Of a stretch of DNA of 64,000 nucleotides, positions 37,496-51,200 are shown one piece after another. Where the stretch lies: assembly GCF_019578655.1 (NCBI RefSeq), contig NC_063258.1, positions 20,030,802 through 20,094,801 of the forward strand, given 5' to 3'. Both the position numbers and the translations under genes were made by a program. This DNA is from Ricinus communis (taxonomy: Eukaryota; Streptophyta; Magnoliopsida; Malpighiales; Euphorbiaceae). Position 1 is the stretch's first letter, and each line of letters begins with the position of its first letter. The notes beneath the pieces were generated by a model. The model ran no database searches and had not been told where the DNA came from. It saw only the letters and a program-made list of their open reading frames with translations.

Positions 37496-38011
37496 TATAA
37501 GAAAAGAACCCCGTAAAAAATGTGTATGTTTATGAATATGAGAAAATAACCACGTAAAAAAAGTGTAATTACGAGTCTGAGAAAACAGCATCGTAGAAGT
37601 TGTAAATTTTTTAATATGTGAAAATAACCCAATAATACGGGGATATTTATCAATCTGAAAAAATAAACCTGTATTATGGTAGTTTTGTGAGTAAGAGAAA
37701 ACAACCCCTTAAATGGGTTAATTTTATAATATGAGAAATCAATCCAGCGAAAGAGGTATATCTGTCGATATCAGAAAATAACTCCGTAAAACGTGTATAT
37801 TTGTAGATTTGAAAAAACAACTCCGTAAAAATAATGTAATTGCAAGTCTAAGAAAACAGCCTCGTAGAAGGGGTAAACTTTTTAATATGAGAAAATAACC
37901 CCATAATATGGGGATATTTATCAATCTGAAAAAATAACCCCGTAATTTTGGTAGATTTATGTGTATGAGAAAACAACCCCTTAAATTGGTTAACTTTATA
38001 ATATGAGAAAA
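37496..38011 (+). repeat. Recent intra-array duplication, copy B
   Basis: Partner of 36175-36690. Sharing of private variants shows direct descent, by unequal exchange or segmental amplification within the satellite. An assembly duplication is possible but less likely, given the scattered substitutions. Confidence 0.85.
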
Positions 38012-41000
38012 CAACCCCTTAAAAGGGGTATATTTGTCTATATAAGAGAATAACCCCGTAAAACGTGTATATTTGTAGATTTGAGAAAACAACCCCAAAA
38101 TAGTACTAATAATTTTATATGAGAAAATGATCCAGTAAAAGTGGTATATTTCTCAATATAAGAGAATAACTCCATAAAACGTGTATATTTATGAATATAA
38201 GAAAACAACCCCGTAAAAGTAGTGTAATTGCGAGTCTGAGAAAACAAGCTCGTAGTAGAGGTAAATCTTTTAATATTAGAAAACAACCCCGTAATTTTGG
38301 TATATTTGTGTGTTTGAGAAAACAACCTCTTAAATGGGTTAATTTTATAATGTGTGAAAACAACCACGAAAAAGGGGTATATTTGTCAATATAAGAAAAT
38401 TACCCCGTAAAAGTGGCATATTTATCGATATAGGAAAATAATTCCGTAAAACGTGTATATTTATGAATATGAGAAAACAACTCTGTAAAAGTAGTGTAAT
38501 TGCGAGTCTGAAAAAACAGCCTTTCATAAGGGATAAATTTTTTAATATGAGAAACCAACCTCGTAGAAGGGGTAGACTTTTTAATATGAGAAAACAACCC
38601 CGTAATACGGGGACATTTATCAATCGGAGAAAATAACCCTATAATTTTAGTATATTTGCGAGTGTGAGAAAACAACACCTTAAATGGATTAATTTTATAA
38701 TATGAGAAGACAACCCTGTAAAATGAGCATATTTGTAGATATAAGAAAATAACCTCGTAAAACATGTATATTTATGAATATGAGAAAACAACCCCGTAAA
38801 ACGTGTATATTTATGAATATGAGAAAACAACCCCGTAAAAGTAGTGTAATTACGAGTCTAAGAAAACAGCCTCGCAGAAGGGTTAAATATTTATAAATCA
38901 AACAAAAGAACCCCATAATTTTAGTATATTTGTAAGTATGAGAAAACAACCCCTTAAATGGGTTAATTTAATAATATTTGAAAACAACCTTGTAAAAGGG
39001 GTATATTTATCAATATAAAAAAATAACCCCGTAAAAATGGTATATTTATCAATATAAGAAAATAATCCTGTAAAACGTGTATATTTATGAATATGAGAGA
39101 ACAACCCCGTAAAAGTAGTGTAATTACGAGTTTGAGAAAACAGCCTGGAAGAAGGGGTAAATTTTTTAATATGAGAAAACAACCCCATAGTACGGGGACA
39201 TTTATCAATCGGAGAAAATAACTCCGTAATTTTGGTATATTTGGTAGTATGAGAATACAACCCCTTCAATGGGTTAATTTTATAATACGAGAAAAAAACC
39301 CTGTAAAAGGGGTATATTTGTCCATATAAAATAAGAATAGTAATAATAATTTTATATTAGAAAATGACCCTGTAGCTGGGTGTGAAAGTAATCTCGTAAA
39401 ACGTGTATATTTATAAATCTGAGAAAAAAGCCCCGTAAAAATAGTGTAATTGCGAGGTTGAGAAAGCAGCCTTGTATAAGGGGTAAATTTTTTAATATAA
39501 GAAAACAACCTCGTAAGAGGGGTATACTTATAAATATTAGGAAGCAGCCCCATAATAACAGAATATTTATCAATCGGAGAAAATAACCCTGTAATTTTGG
39601 TATATTTGTGAGTATGAGAAAACAACCGCTTAAATGGGTTATTTTTATAATATGAGAAAACAACCCCATAAAAGGGACATATCCATATAAAAAATTCAGT
39701 AAAACATGTATATTTAGTTGAAAACAACATAGTAGTGCTAGGTAATTTGAGTGAGGAAGGGGACCCCGTAAAAGTGGTAGAATAACTCTGTAAAATGTTT
39801 ATATTTATGAATCTTAAAAAATAACCCCGTAAAAGTAGTGTAATTGCTAGTCTAAAAAAACAGCTTCGTAGAACGTGTAAATTTTTTAGTATGAGAAAAC
39901 AGCCTTATAGAAGGGGTAAGTTTTTTAATATGTGAAAATAATTATGGGGATATTTATGAATCTCAGGAAATAACCCCATAATTGTGGTATATTTGTGAAT
40001 ATGAGAAAACAACCCCTTAAATGGATTAATTTTATAATATGAGAAAACAACCCCGTAAAAGGGGCATATTGGTCGATATAAAAAAATAACTCCGTAAAAC
40101 GTGTATATTTATAAATTTGAGAATACAACCCCATAATATTGCTAATAATTTAATATGAGAAAATGACCCTGTAAAAGTGGTATATTTATCAATAGAAAAA
40201 AATAACCTCGTAAAAATATGTATATTTCTGAATCTGAGAAAACAACCCAATAAAAGTAATGTGATTGGAGTCTGGAAAACAAACCCTCGTAGAGCCAGAT
40301 GAGTTTAATATAAAGAAGCGGGGCCGTGGAAGGGGTAAATTTTTAATATGTGATAACAACCTCGTAATTCGGGGATATTTATGAATCTGAGGAAATAACC
40401 CCGTAATTGTGGTATATTTATGAGTATGAGAAACAACCCCTTAAATGGGTTAATTCTATAATATGAGAAAACAACTCGTAAAAGGGTACATTTGTCGATA
40501 TAAGAATATAACCCCATAAAACGTGTATATTTATGAATTTGAGAAAACAACCCCCAAATAGTGCTAATAATTTAATATGAGAAAACGAGTCCGTAAAAGT
40601 GGTATATTTATCAATATAAGAAAATAACCCCGTGAGACGTGTATATTTATGAATATGAGAAAATTACTACGTAAAAGTAGTGTAATTGCGAGTATGAGAA
40701 AACAGTCTCTTTGAAGGGGTAAATCTTTTAATATGAGAAAACAACCCCGTTATACGAGAATATTTATCAATCGGAGAAAATAACCCATAATTTTAGTATA
40801 TTTTTAATTATGAGAAAACAACCTCTTAAATGGGTTAATTTTATAATATGAAAAAATAACCTCGTAAAAGGGGTATATTTGTCGATATAAGAAAATAAAC
40901 CCGTAAAACCTGTATATTTATGAATTTGAGAAAACAACCCCCAATTGGTGCTAATTGTAATATGAGAAACGACTACTAAAAGTGGTATGTTTACCAATAT

Positions 41001-41437
41001 AAGAAAATAACCAGGTAAAATGTGTGTTTATGGATATGGGAGAATGGGCGACCCAAGGTAGTGTAATTGCGAGTATGAGAAAACAACCTCATAGAAGGGG
41101 TAAATTTTTTGATATAAGAAAACAACCTCGTATTAATACGGGGATATTTATCAATCGGAGAAAATAACCCCGTAATTTTAGTATATTTATGAATATGAGA
41201 AAATAACTTCATAATAGTGCTAATAATTTAAAATGATAAAATGACCCCGTAAAAGTGATATATTTATCAATATAAGAAAATAACCCCGTAAAACATGTAT
41301 ATTTATGAATCTCAGAAAAACAACCCCATAAAAGTAGTGTTATTACAAGTCTCACAAAACAGACTCGTAGAACGGGTAAATTCTTTAATATGAGAAAACA
41401 GCCTCGAAGAACGGGTAGATTTTTTAATATGTGAAAA

Positions 41438-41713
41438 TGATGTGCATAGTTTTACACATATTTGCTTGCATATTATTGTGTATGTTCTTAGCAATTATTG
41501 CGCTTTTATTCCCAGATCACCCGTGTTTTGTCTTCTTTTGCATTTCAGGAGCATTTATAGGTCCGTCATCGGTGTTTATGCAATTATAGATCAATATGTG
41601 TGACAGACGAGGAATTCATCAGGGTCGAGACAAGAGCCCGCGTTGCACATTGAGCACGGCACGATCAAAGCCCGTCTTCAATATCACTGACACTGGACTA
41701 CATGCTGACCAAC
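41438..41713 (+). mobile_element. Start of an Athila-like LTR, cut by the assembly gap
   Basis: TGATGTGCATAG begins abruptly after satellite monomer sequence. From about 41500 it is the reverse-strand counterpart of 9850-10070: GCTTTTATTCCNAGATCACC, GTGTTTTGT, TTTCAGGAG, CAATTATAGATCAAT, then a GAGCACGG dyad region and CTGACCAAC. It is therefore a + strand insertion of the same retroelement family. The rest lies in the gap, so I cannot tell a solo LTR from a longer element. ORFs crossing the gap are not real. Confidence 0.75.
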
Positions 41714-42213
41714 NNNNNNNNNNNNNNNNNNNNNNNNNNNNNNNNNNNNNNNNNNNNNNNNNNNNNNNNNNNNNNNNNNNNNNNNNNNNNNNNNNNNNNN
41801 NNNNNNNNNNNNNNNNNNNNNNNNNNNNNNNNNNNNNNNNNNNNNNNNNNNNNNNNNNNNNNNNNNNNNNNNNNNNNNNNNNNNNNNNNNNNNNNNNNNN
41901 NNNNNNNNNNNNNNNNNNNNNNNNNNNNNNNNNNNNNNNNNNNNNNNNNNNNNNNNNNNNNNNNNNNNNNNNNNNNNNNNNNNNNNNNNNNNNNNNNNNN
42001 NNNNNNNNNNNNNNNNNNNNNNNNNNNNNNNNNNNNNNNNNNNNNNNNNNNNNNNNNNNNNNNNNNNNNNNNNNNNNNNNNNNNNNNNNNNNNNNNNNNN
42101 NNNNNNNNNNNNNNNNNNNNNNNNNNNNNNNNNNNNNNNNNNNNNNNNNNNNNNNNNNNNNNNNNNNNNNNNNNNNNNNNNNNNNNNNNNNNNNNNNNNN
42201 NNNNNNNNNNNNN
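41714..42213. other. Assembly gap of exactly 500 N
   Basis: A run of 500 N, a conventional size for a scaffold gap of unknown length. It separates the retroelement start from the satellite. Confidence 1.
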
Positions 42214-45200
42214 TTATAAGAAAATAATCAAATGTATTTATAATTTGATAAAACAATATAAAGCATTAATTTAATGAGAAAATGACTCCGTGAAAAGGCT
42301 TATTTATCAATAATAAAAAAATAACCACAGTAAACATATATATTTACAGAAAACACCCCATAAAAGTAGTAAATTAGCAACTTACGTAAATTTTTTCATA
42401 TGAGAGAACAACCCCGTAATGGGGTGGGATATTAACAACGGAGAAATAATCAGAATAAGGGGATATTTAATCGGAGAAAATAACCCGTAATGGGGGATAT
42501 TTATCAATCGATTAATTTTATAATATGAGAAAATAACTCATAAAAGGGTAGTATTTGTCAATCTAAGAGAATAATCCTGGAAATGTATATTTATGAATTT
42601 GAGAAAATAACTCTAATTAGGTACTAATTTAATTAAGAAATTCATTACCAAAGTGATATTTGTCAATATAAGAAATAACCCTTAACCGTGTATATTAATG
42701 AATCCGAGAAAGTAACCTGTAAAAGTAGTATAATTGATTGCCGAGAAACCGTACTTAGTAGTAAGTTTTCCGATATGAGAAAACAACCTCATAATATGGG
42801 AATATTTATCAATCTGAAATAATCTCAATTTTGATTTATCCGTGAGTTTGAAAAAATGTTCCCTTAAATGGATTAATTTTATAATATGAGAAAACATCCC
42901 TATAAATGTGTATTTGTCAATCTAATAAAATACATCTCAAACGTGTATATTTATGAATTTGAGAAAACTCCTGGCATAGTACTAATAATTTGATATGAGA
43001 AAGATAGAGACCCATAAATGGGGTATATTTGTCTAATAAAATAACTGTGAAACGTATATTTATGGAATTTGAGAAAATCCCTTAATAGTGCTAATAATTT
43101 GTATGAAAGCAACCCCGTAAAAGTAGTATATTTCTTAATATAAGAAAATAACCCCAGAAACGTGTATATCTATGAATCCGAGAAAATAATCAGAAAATAG
43201 TAACTGCGGTGTCCGAGAAAATACCTTTTGAGGTAATTTTTAATATGAAAAAACCCCGTAAGAGGGTATATTTATAAATATTAGAAAGCAACCCGTAATA
43301 TAGGGATAGTTATCAATGAGAGAAAATATTCCTACAATTTTAGTATATTTGTGAGTATGAGAAAACAACCCTAAAATATGAATTTTATAATATGAGAAAA
43401 CTACTCGAAAAGGGTATAATTATAATATAAAAATAACTCAGAAACTTTAAGATATTTATGAATTTGAGAAAACAAACCCATAATAATGAATTTAATGAGA
43501 AATGACCCCATAAAAGTTGTATGTTTATCAATATAAAAAATAACCCCGTAAAACGTGTATATTTATGAATCAAATAACAACCCCCGTAAAATTAGTGTAA
43601 TTGTGAGTATGAGAAAACAACCTTGCAAAAGGGGTGAATTTTTAATATGAGAAAACAAGCTGTAATACAAAGTGATATTTATCAATCAAAGAAAATAACC
43701 CGTAAGTTTTGTATAATTGTGAGTATGAGAAACGACTCCTTAAATGGGTCAATTTTATAATATGAGAAAACAACCACGTAAAAAGTGGTAAATTTTTCTA
43801 TATAAGAAAATAACCTCGTAGCGTGTGTATTTATGTATCCGAGAAAATAACCTCTAAAAGTAGTGTAACGAGTCTAAGAAAACATCCTCGTAGAACTAAA
43901 ATTTTCTAATATGAGAAAACAACCTAGTAAAAGAGGTAAATTTTATAATATGAAACAACTCCCGTAATACGGGACATTTATAATCCGAGGAAAACTCCGT
44001 GAATTGTGGTATATTTGTGAGTAGGAGAAAACAGCCCCTTAAATGGGTTAATTTTATAATATGACAAAACAACCTTGTAAAAGGATAATTTGTCGATACA
44101 AGAATAACCCTCAAAACGTGTATATTTATGAATTTAAGAAAACAACATCATAATAGTGCTAATAATTTAATATGAGAAGATGACCCCGTAAAAGTGGTAT
44201 ATTTATCAATATAAGAAAATAACCCGTAAAACATGTATATTTATGAATATTTGAAAACAACTCCGTAAAAGTAGTGTAATTGCGAGTATCGGAAAATAGC
44301 CTCGTAGAAGGGGTAATTTTTTTAATATGAGAAAACAACCCCGTAAGAGGGTATATTTATAAATATTAGAAAATAACCCCGTAATACGGGGATATTTATC
44401 AATGAGAGAAAACAACTCCGTAAAAGAGTATATTTGTCAACATAAGAAAATAACCCCGTAGAACGTGTAAACTTATGAATCGGGAAAATAACCACGTAAC
44501 TATGGTATATTTCAAGGGTATGAGAAAACAACCCTTAAATATGTTAATTTTAGAATATGAGAAAATAATCCCGTAAAAAGGGTATATTTGTCGATATAAG
44601 AAAATAACTCCGTAAAACGTGTATATTTATGAATTTGATAAAACAACCCTATAATAGTGATAATAATTTAACGTGCAAAAACAACATTCTAAAAGTGGTA
44701 TATTTATCAATATAAGAAAATAATTCTGTAAAACATGTATATTTATGAATGAGAAAATAACCCCGTAAAAGTAGTGTAATTGCAAGTCTAAAAAATCAAC
44801 TTTGTAAAACGGGTAAATTTTTAATATGAGAAAACAACCTCGTAGAAGAGTAAATCTTTTAATATGAGGAAACAACCTCGTAGAAGGGGTAAATATTTTA
44901 ATATGAGAAAACAACCACGTAAGAGGGATATATTTATAAATATTAGAAAACGAGCCTGTAATACGGGGATATTTATCAATCGGAGAAAATAACCCCGTAA
45001 TTGTGGTATATTTATGAGTATGAAAAAATAATCCCTTAAATGGATTAATTTTATAATATAAGAAAATAACCCCGTAAAAAGGATAAATTTATCGATATAA
45101 GAAAATAACCCCGTAGAACGTGTATATTTATGAATTTGAGAAAATTACCCCAAAATAGTGCTAATAATTTAATATGCGAAGACGACCATGTAGAAATGGT

Positions 45201-48200
45201 ATATTTCTCAATATAAGAAAATAACTCTGTGAAACGTGTATATTTATGAATTTAGGAAAACAACTACATAAAAGTAGTGTAATTGCGAGTCTGAGAAAAC
45301 AGCCTCGTAGAAGGGATAAATTTTTAATATGAGAAAACAACCCTGTTAGAGGGATTATCAATAAATATTAGAAAACAACCTCGTAATACGGGGATATTGA
45401 TCAATTGGAGAAAGTAACCCCGTACTTTTGGTATATTTGTGAGTATTAGTAAAAAAACCCCTTAAATGGGTTAATTTTATAATATGAGAAAGCAACTCTG
45501 TAAAAGTGGTATAGTTGTCAATATAAGCAAATAACTCCGTAAATCGTCTATATTTATGAATTTGAGAAAACATCACCATAATCGTGCTAATAATTTAGTA
45601 TGAGAAAATGATCCCGTAAAAGTGGTATATTAATTAATATAAGAAAATAATCCTGTAAAACGTGTATATTTATGAATCTAAGAAAACAACCTCGTAAAAG
45701 TAGTGTAACTACGAGTCTAAGAAAACAACCACGTAGAGCAGGTAAATTTTTTAATATGAGAAAATAGCCTCATAGGAGGGATAAATTGTTTAATATGTGA
45801 ATACAATCCTGTAATACAGGGATTTTTATGAATCTAAGGAAATAACTCTGTAATTGTGGTATATTTGTGAGTATGAGAAAACACCCCTTAAATGGGTTAA
45901 TTTTATACTATGAGAAAACAACCCCGTAAAAAGGGTATATTTGTTAATATAAGAAAATAACCCCGTAAAATGTGTATATTTATGACTTTGCAAAAATAAC
46001 TCCATAATAGTGCTAATAATTTAATATGAGAAAACGACCATGTAAAAGTGGTATATTTATCAATATAAGAAAATAACCCCATAAAACATGTATATTTATG
46101 AATTTGAGAAAATAACTCTATAAAAGTAGTGTAATTGCGAATATGAGAAAACAGCCTCGTAGAAAGGGTAAATTTTTTAATATGAGAAAAGAACCCTGTA
46201 AGAGGGGTATATTTATAAATATTAGAAAACAACCCCGTACTACAAGGATATTTATAAAATGTGTATATTATGACTTTGAGAAAACAACCCCATAATAGTG
46301 CTAATAATTTAATATGAGAAAATGACCCCCGTAAAAGTGGTATATTTATCACTACAAGAAAATAATCCTGTAAAATACATATATTTATGAATATGAGAAA
46401 AGAACCTCGTAAAAGTAGTTTAATTGCGAGTCTAAGAAAACAGCCTCGTAGAAGGGGTAAATTTTTTATTATGAGAAAACAACCGCGTACGAAGGGTATA
46501 TTTATAAATATTAGAAAACAAGCCTGTAATACGAGGATATTTATCAATCGGAGAAAATAACCTCGTAATTGTGGTGTATTTGTGCGTATGAAAAAACAAC
46601 CCCTTAAATGAATTAATTTTATAATATAAGAAAACAACCCCGTAAAAGGGTAAATTTTTGATAAAAAAAAATAATATCGTAAAACGTGTATATTTATGAA
46701 TTTGAGAAAATAATCCCGGATTAGTAGTGTAATTATGAGTCTAAGAAAATAGTCTCGTAGAACGGGTACATTTTTAATATTTGAAAATAATCCCATATAA
46801 TGGGGATATTTATTAGTCCAGTGAAATAACCACCAATTGTGGTATATTTTTAGTATGAAAAACAACCCTTTAAATGGGTTAATTTTATAATATAAGAAAA
46901 CAACCCTATAAAAGGGCTATATTTTTCGATATAAGAAAATAACCCCGTAAAGCATGTATATTTATGAATCTCAAAAAATAACCCGTAAATGTAGTCTAAT
47001 TGCGAATTTGAGAAAACAGCCTTGTAGAAGCGGTAAATCTTTTGATATGAGAAAACCCCATATAATACGGAGATATTTATCAATCGGAAAATTAATTCCG
47101 TAATTTTGGTATATTTGTCAGGATGAGAACACAACCCCTTAAATGGGTTAATTTTATAATATGAGAAAACAGCTCCATAAAAGGGCTATATTTGTCAACA
47201 TAAGAAAATAACCCCGTAAAATGTGTATATTTATGAATTTGAGAAAACAACCGCATAATAGAGCTAATAATTTAATATGAGAAAACGATCCTGTAAAAGT
47301 GGTATATTTATCAATATAAGAAAATAACCCCGTAAAATGCGTATATTTATGAATCTGAGAAAAGAATCCTGTAAAAGTAGTGTAATTGCGAGTCTAAGAA
47401 AAAGCGACCTCCTAGAGGGGTAAATTTTTAATATGAAAAACAACCGCTTAAGAGGGGTATATTTATAAATATTAGAAAACGAGCCTGTAATACGGGGATA
47501 TTTATCAATCGGAAAAAATAACCCCGTTATTGTGGTATATTTGTGAGTATGAAAAAATAACCCCTCATATAGGTTAATTTTATAATATGAGAAAACGACC
47601 TCGTAAAAGGAGTAAATTTATTGATATAAGAAAATAACCCCGTAAAACGTGTATATTTATGAATTTGAGAAAATAACCCCAAAATGGTGCTAATAATTTA
47701 ATATTCGAAAACGACCATGTAAAAATAGTATATTTCTCAATATAAGAAAATAACTCTGTGAAACATGTATATTTATGAATCTAAGAAAACAACCCCGTAA
47801 AAGTAATGTAATTGCGAGCCTGAGAAAACAGCCTCGTAGAAGGGGTAAATTTTTTAATATGAGAAAACAACCCCGTTAGAGGGATATATTAATAAATATT
47901 AGAAAACAACCCCGTAATATGGGGATATTTATCAATTGGAGAAAATAACCCCATACTTTTTATATATTTGTGAGTATGAGAAAACAACCCCTTAAATGGG
48001 TTAATTTTGTAATATGAGAAAGCAACCCCGTAAAAGGGGTATATTTGTCAATATAAGAAAATAACCCCGTAAAATGTCTATATATTTATTAATTTGAGAA
48101 AACATCACCATAATCGTGCTAATAATTTAGTATGAGAAAATGACCCCGTAAAAGTAGTGTAATTACGAGTCTAAGAAAACAACCTTATAGAACGCGTAAA

Positions 48201-51200
48201 TTTTTTAATATGAGAAAAATACCATGAAGGGATAAATTTTTAATATGTGAAAACAACCCCGTAATATAGGGATATTTATGAATCTAATAGAAATAACACC
48301 GTAATTGTGGTATATTTGTGAGTGTGAGAAAACAACCCTTAAATGGTTTAATTTTATACTATGAGAAAACAACCACGAAGAAGGAGTATATTTGTCAATA
48401 CAAGAAAATAACTCCGTAAAACGTGTATATTTATAAATTTTAGAAAACAAGTCCATAACAGTGCTAATAATTTAATACGAGAAAATGACCCAGTAAAGTG
48501 GTATATTTATAAATATAAAAAAATAATCTCATAAGACGTGTATATTTATGAATATGAGAAAACAACCCCGTCAAAGTAGTATAAATGCTGAGAAAACAGC
48601 CTCGTAGAAGGAGTAAATTTTTTAATATGAGAAAACAACCCCGTAATATGGGGATATTTATCAACCGAAAAAAATAATCCCGTAATTTTGGTATATCTGT
48701 AAGTATGAGAAAACAATCCCTTAAATTGGTTAATTTTATAATATGAGAACGCAACCCCGTAAAAGAGGTAGATCTGTTAATATAAGAAAATAACCCCGTC
48801 GAAACATGTATATTTATGAATTTCGGAAAACAACCCTATAATAGTGCTAATAATTAAATATGAGAAAACAACCCCGTAATAGTAGTGTAATTGTGAGTTT
48901 GAGAAAACAGCCACGTAGAAGGGGTAAATTTTTTAATATGAGAAAATAACCTTGTAAGAGGGGTATATTTATAAATATTAGAAAACAGCCCCGTAATGCG
49001 GGGATATTTTCCAATCATAGAAAATAACCCTGTAATTTTGGTATATTTGTGAGTATGAGAAAACAACCCCTTAAATGAGTTAATTTTATAATATGAGAAA
49101 ACAACCCTGTAAAAGTGGTATATTTGTTAATATCATAAAATAATCCTGTAAAACGTGTATATTTATGAATTTGAGAAAATAACACCATAATAGCGCTAAT
49201 AATTTAGTATGAGAAAATGATCCCGTAGAAGTAGTATATTTATTAATATAACAAAATAATCCCGTAAAACGTGTATATTTATGAATTTGAGAAAACAACC
49301 CCGTAAAAGTAGTGTAATTGCGAGTCTAAGAAAACAACCTCGTAGAACGGGTAAATTTTTTAATATGTGAAAACATCCTCATAAAGGGGGTAAATTTTTT
49401 AATATGTGAAAACAATCTCGTAATACGGGGATGTGTATTATTATGAGAAAATTACTTCGTAATTGTGGTATATTTGTGAGTATTAGAAAACAACCACTTA
49501 AATGGGTTGATTTTATAATATGAGAAAATAACCACGTAAAAGAGATATATTTGTCGATATAAGAAAATAACCCCTTAAAATGTGTATATTTATGAATTTG
49601 AGAAAACAAGCCCATAATAGTGCTAATAATTTAATATGAGAAACCGAGCTCGTAAAAATGGTACCAAGTTTTTTATACTTTCTTTTTGCCTTTTTTGTTA
49701 CATTTCTTTTTCCTTCAAATAAAATAAAAAAATATGATAAAATAAAAAAATATATATTTATCAATATAAGAAAATAATTTCGTAAAAAAGCATGTATATT
49801 TATGAATATGAGAAAATAACCCCGTAAAAGTATTGTAATTGCCAGTCTGAAAAAACAACCTTATAGAACGAGAAATTTTTTAATATGAGAAAACAGCCTC
49901 GTAGAAAAGGTAAATTTTTTAATATGAGAAAACAACCCCGTACTACGGGGATATTTATCAATCGAAGAAAATAACCCCGTAATTTTTGGTATATTTGTGA
50001 GTATGAGGAAACAACCCTTTAAATGGGTTAATTTTATAATATGAGAAACAATCCTGTAAAAGGGGTGTATTTATCAATATAAGAAAATAACCCAAGCGTG
50101 AATATTTATGAATTTGAGAAAACAACCCTGTAATAGTGCTAATAATTTAATATAAGAAAATGACCCCGTAAAAGTGGTATATTTATAAATATTAGAAAAT
50201 AATCCTGTAAACGTGTATATTTATGAATATGAGAAAATAATCCCGTAGAAGTACTATAATTACGAGTCTAAAAAAACAGCCTCATAGAATGGGTAAATAT
50301 TTAATATGAGAAAACAGCCTCATAGAAGGGGTAAAATTTTTAATATGTAAAAACAACCCTGTAAATACGGGGATATTGATGAATCTCAAGAAATAACCCC
50401 AAAATTGTGGTATATTTGTGAGTATGAGAAAACAACCTCTTAAATGGGTTAATTTTATAATATGAGAAGACAACCCCGTAAAAGGGGTATATTTGTCAAC
50501 ATAAGAAAATAACCCCGTAATTTTGGTATATTTGTGAGTATGAGAAAACAACCTCGTAAAAGGGGTATATTTTTCGATATAAAAAAATAACCCCGTAGAA
50601 CGTGTATATTTATGAGAATACAACCCCATAATAGTGTTGAAAATTTAATATGAGAAAACGACCCTTATAAGTCATATATTTATTAAAATAAGAAATATCC
50701 CCGTAAAATATGTATATTTATGAATATTAGAATATGTAATTGCGAGTATGAGAAAACAGCTTCGAAGAAGGGGTAAATTTTTTAATGTGAGAAAACAACA
50801 TCGTAGAAGGGCTAAATTTTTTAATATGAGAAAATAACCTCGTAATGCGGGGATATTTATCAATCGGAAAACATAACCCCATAATTTTGGTATATTTATG
50901 AGTATGAAAAAACAACTCCTTAAATGGGTTAATTTTATAATATGAGAGAACAACCCTGTAAAAGAGGTAGATCTATCAATATAAGAAAATAACTTCATAA
51001 AACATGTATATTTTTGAATTTGAGAAAACAACCCCATAATATGTTAATAATTTAATATATGGAAACAACCTCGTAAAAGTGGTAAATTTATCAATATAAA
51101 AAAATAATCCCGTAAGACGTGTATATTTATGAATATGAGAAAACAACCATGTAAAAGTAGTGTAATTGCAAGTCTGAGAAAAAAACTCGTAAAGAGGGTA

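Larger units (their letters stand above)
32269..41437 (+). repeat. Satellite array block 2
   Basis: Same 39-bp monomers and HOR order, in the same orientation as block 1. A local subfamily here carries the variants CGTGTATATTAATGAA and an expanded GTAAAAAA(C/T)(A/G)TGTATG, seen near 33661-33800, 35881-36010, 37401-37530 (the ATTAATGAA form also near 21115). Stretches with clustered single-base indels (about 36770-37230, 39300-39800, 40260-40330, 40960-41070) may reflect sequencing or assembly error. Confidence 0.96.

Noticed and set aside
15917..41437. Regular spaced repeats that could be read as a CRISPR array
   Set aside because: Units are contiguous diverged tandem monomers without unique spacers, in a plant genome with LTR retroelements. 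It is a satellite.
41596..42274. ORFs of about 190-207 codons across 41.6-42.3 kb
   Set aside because: They consist almost entirely of the 500-N gap and have no coding evidence.
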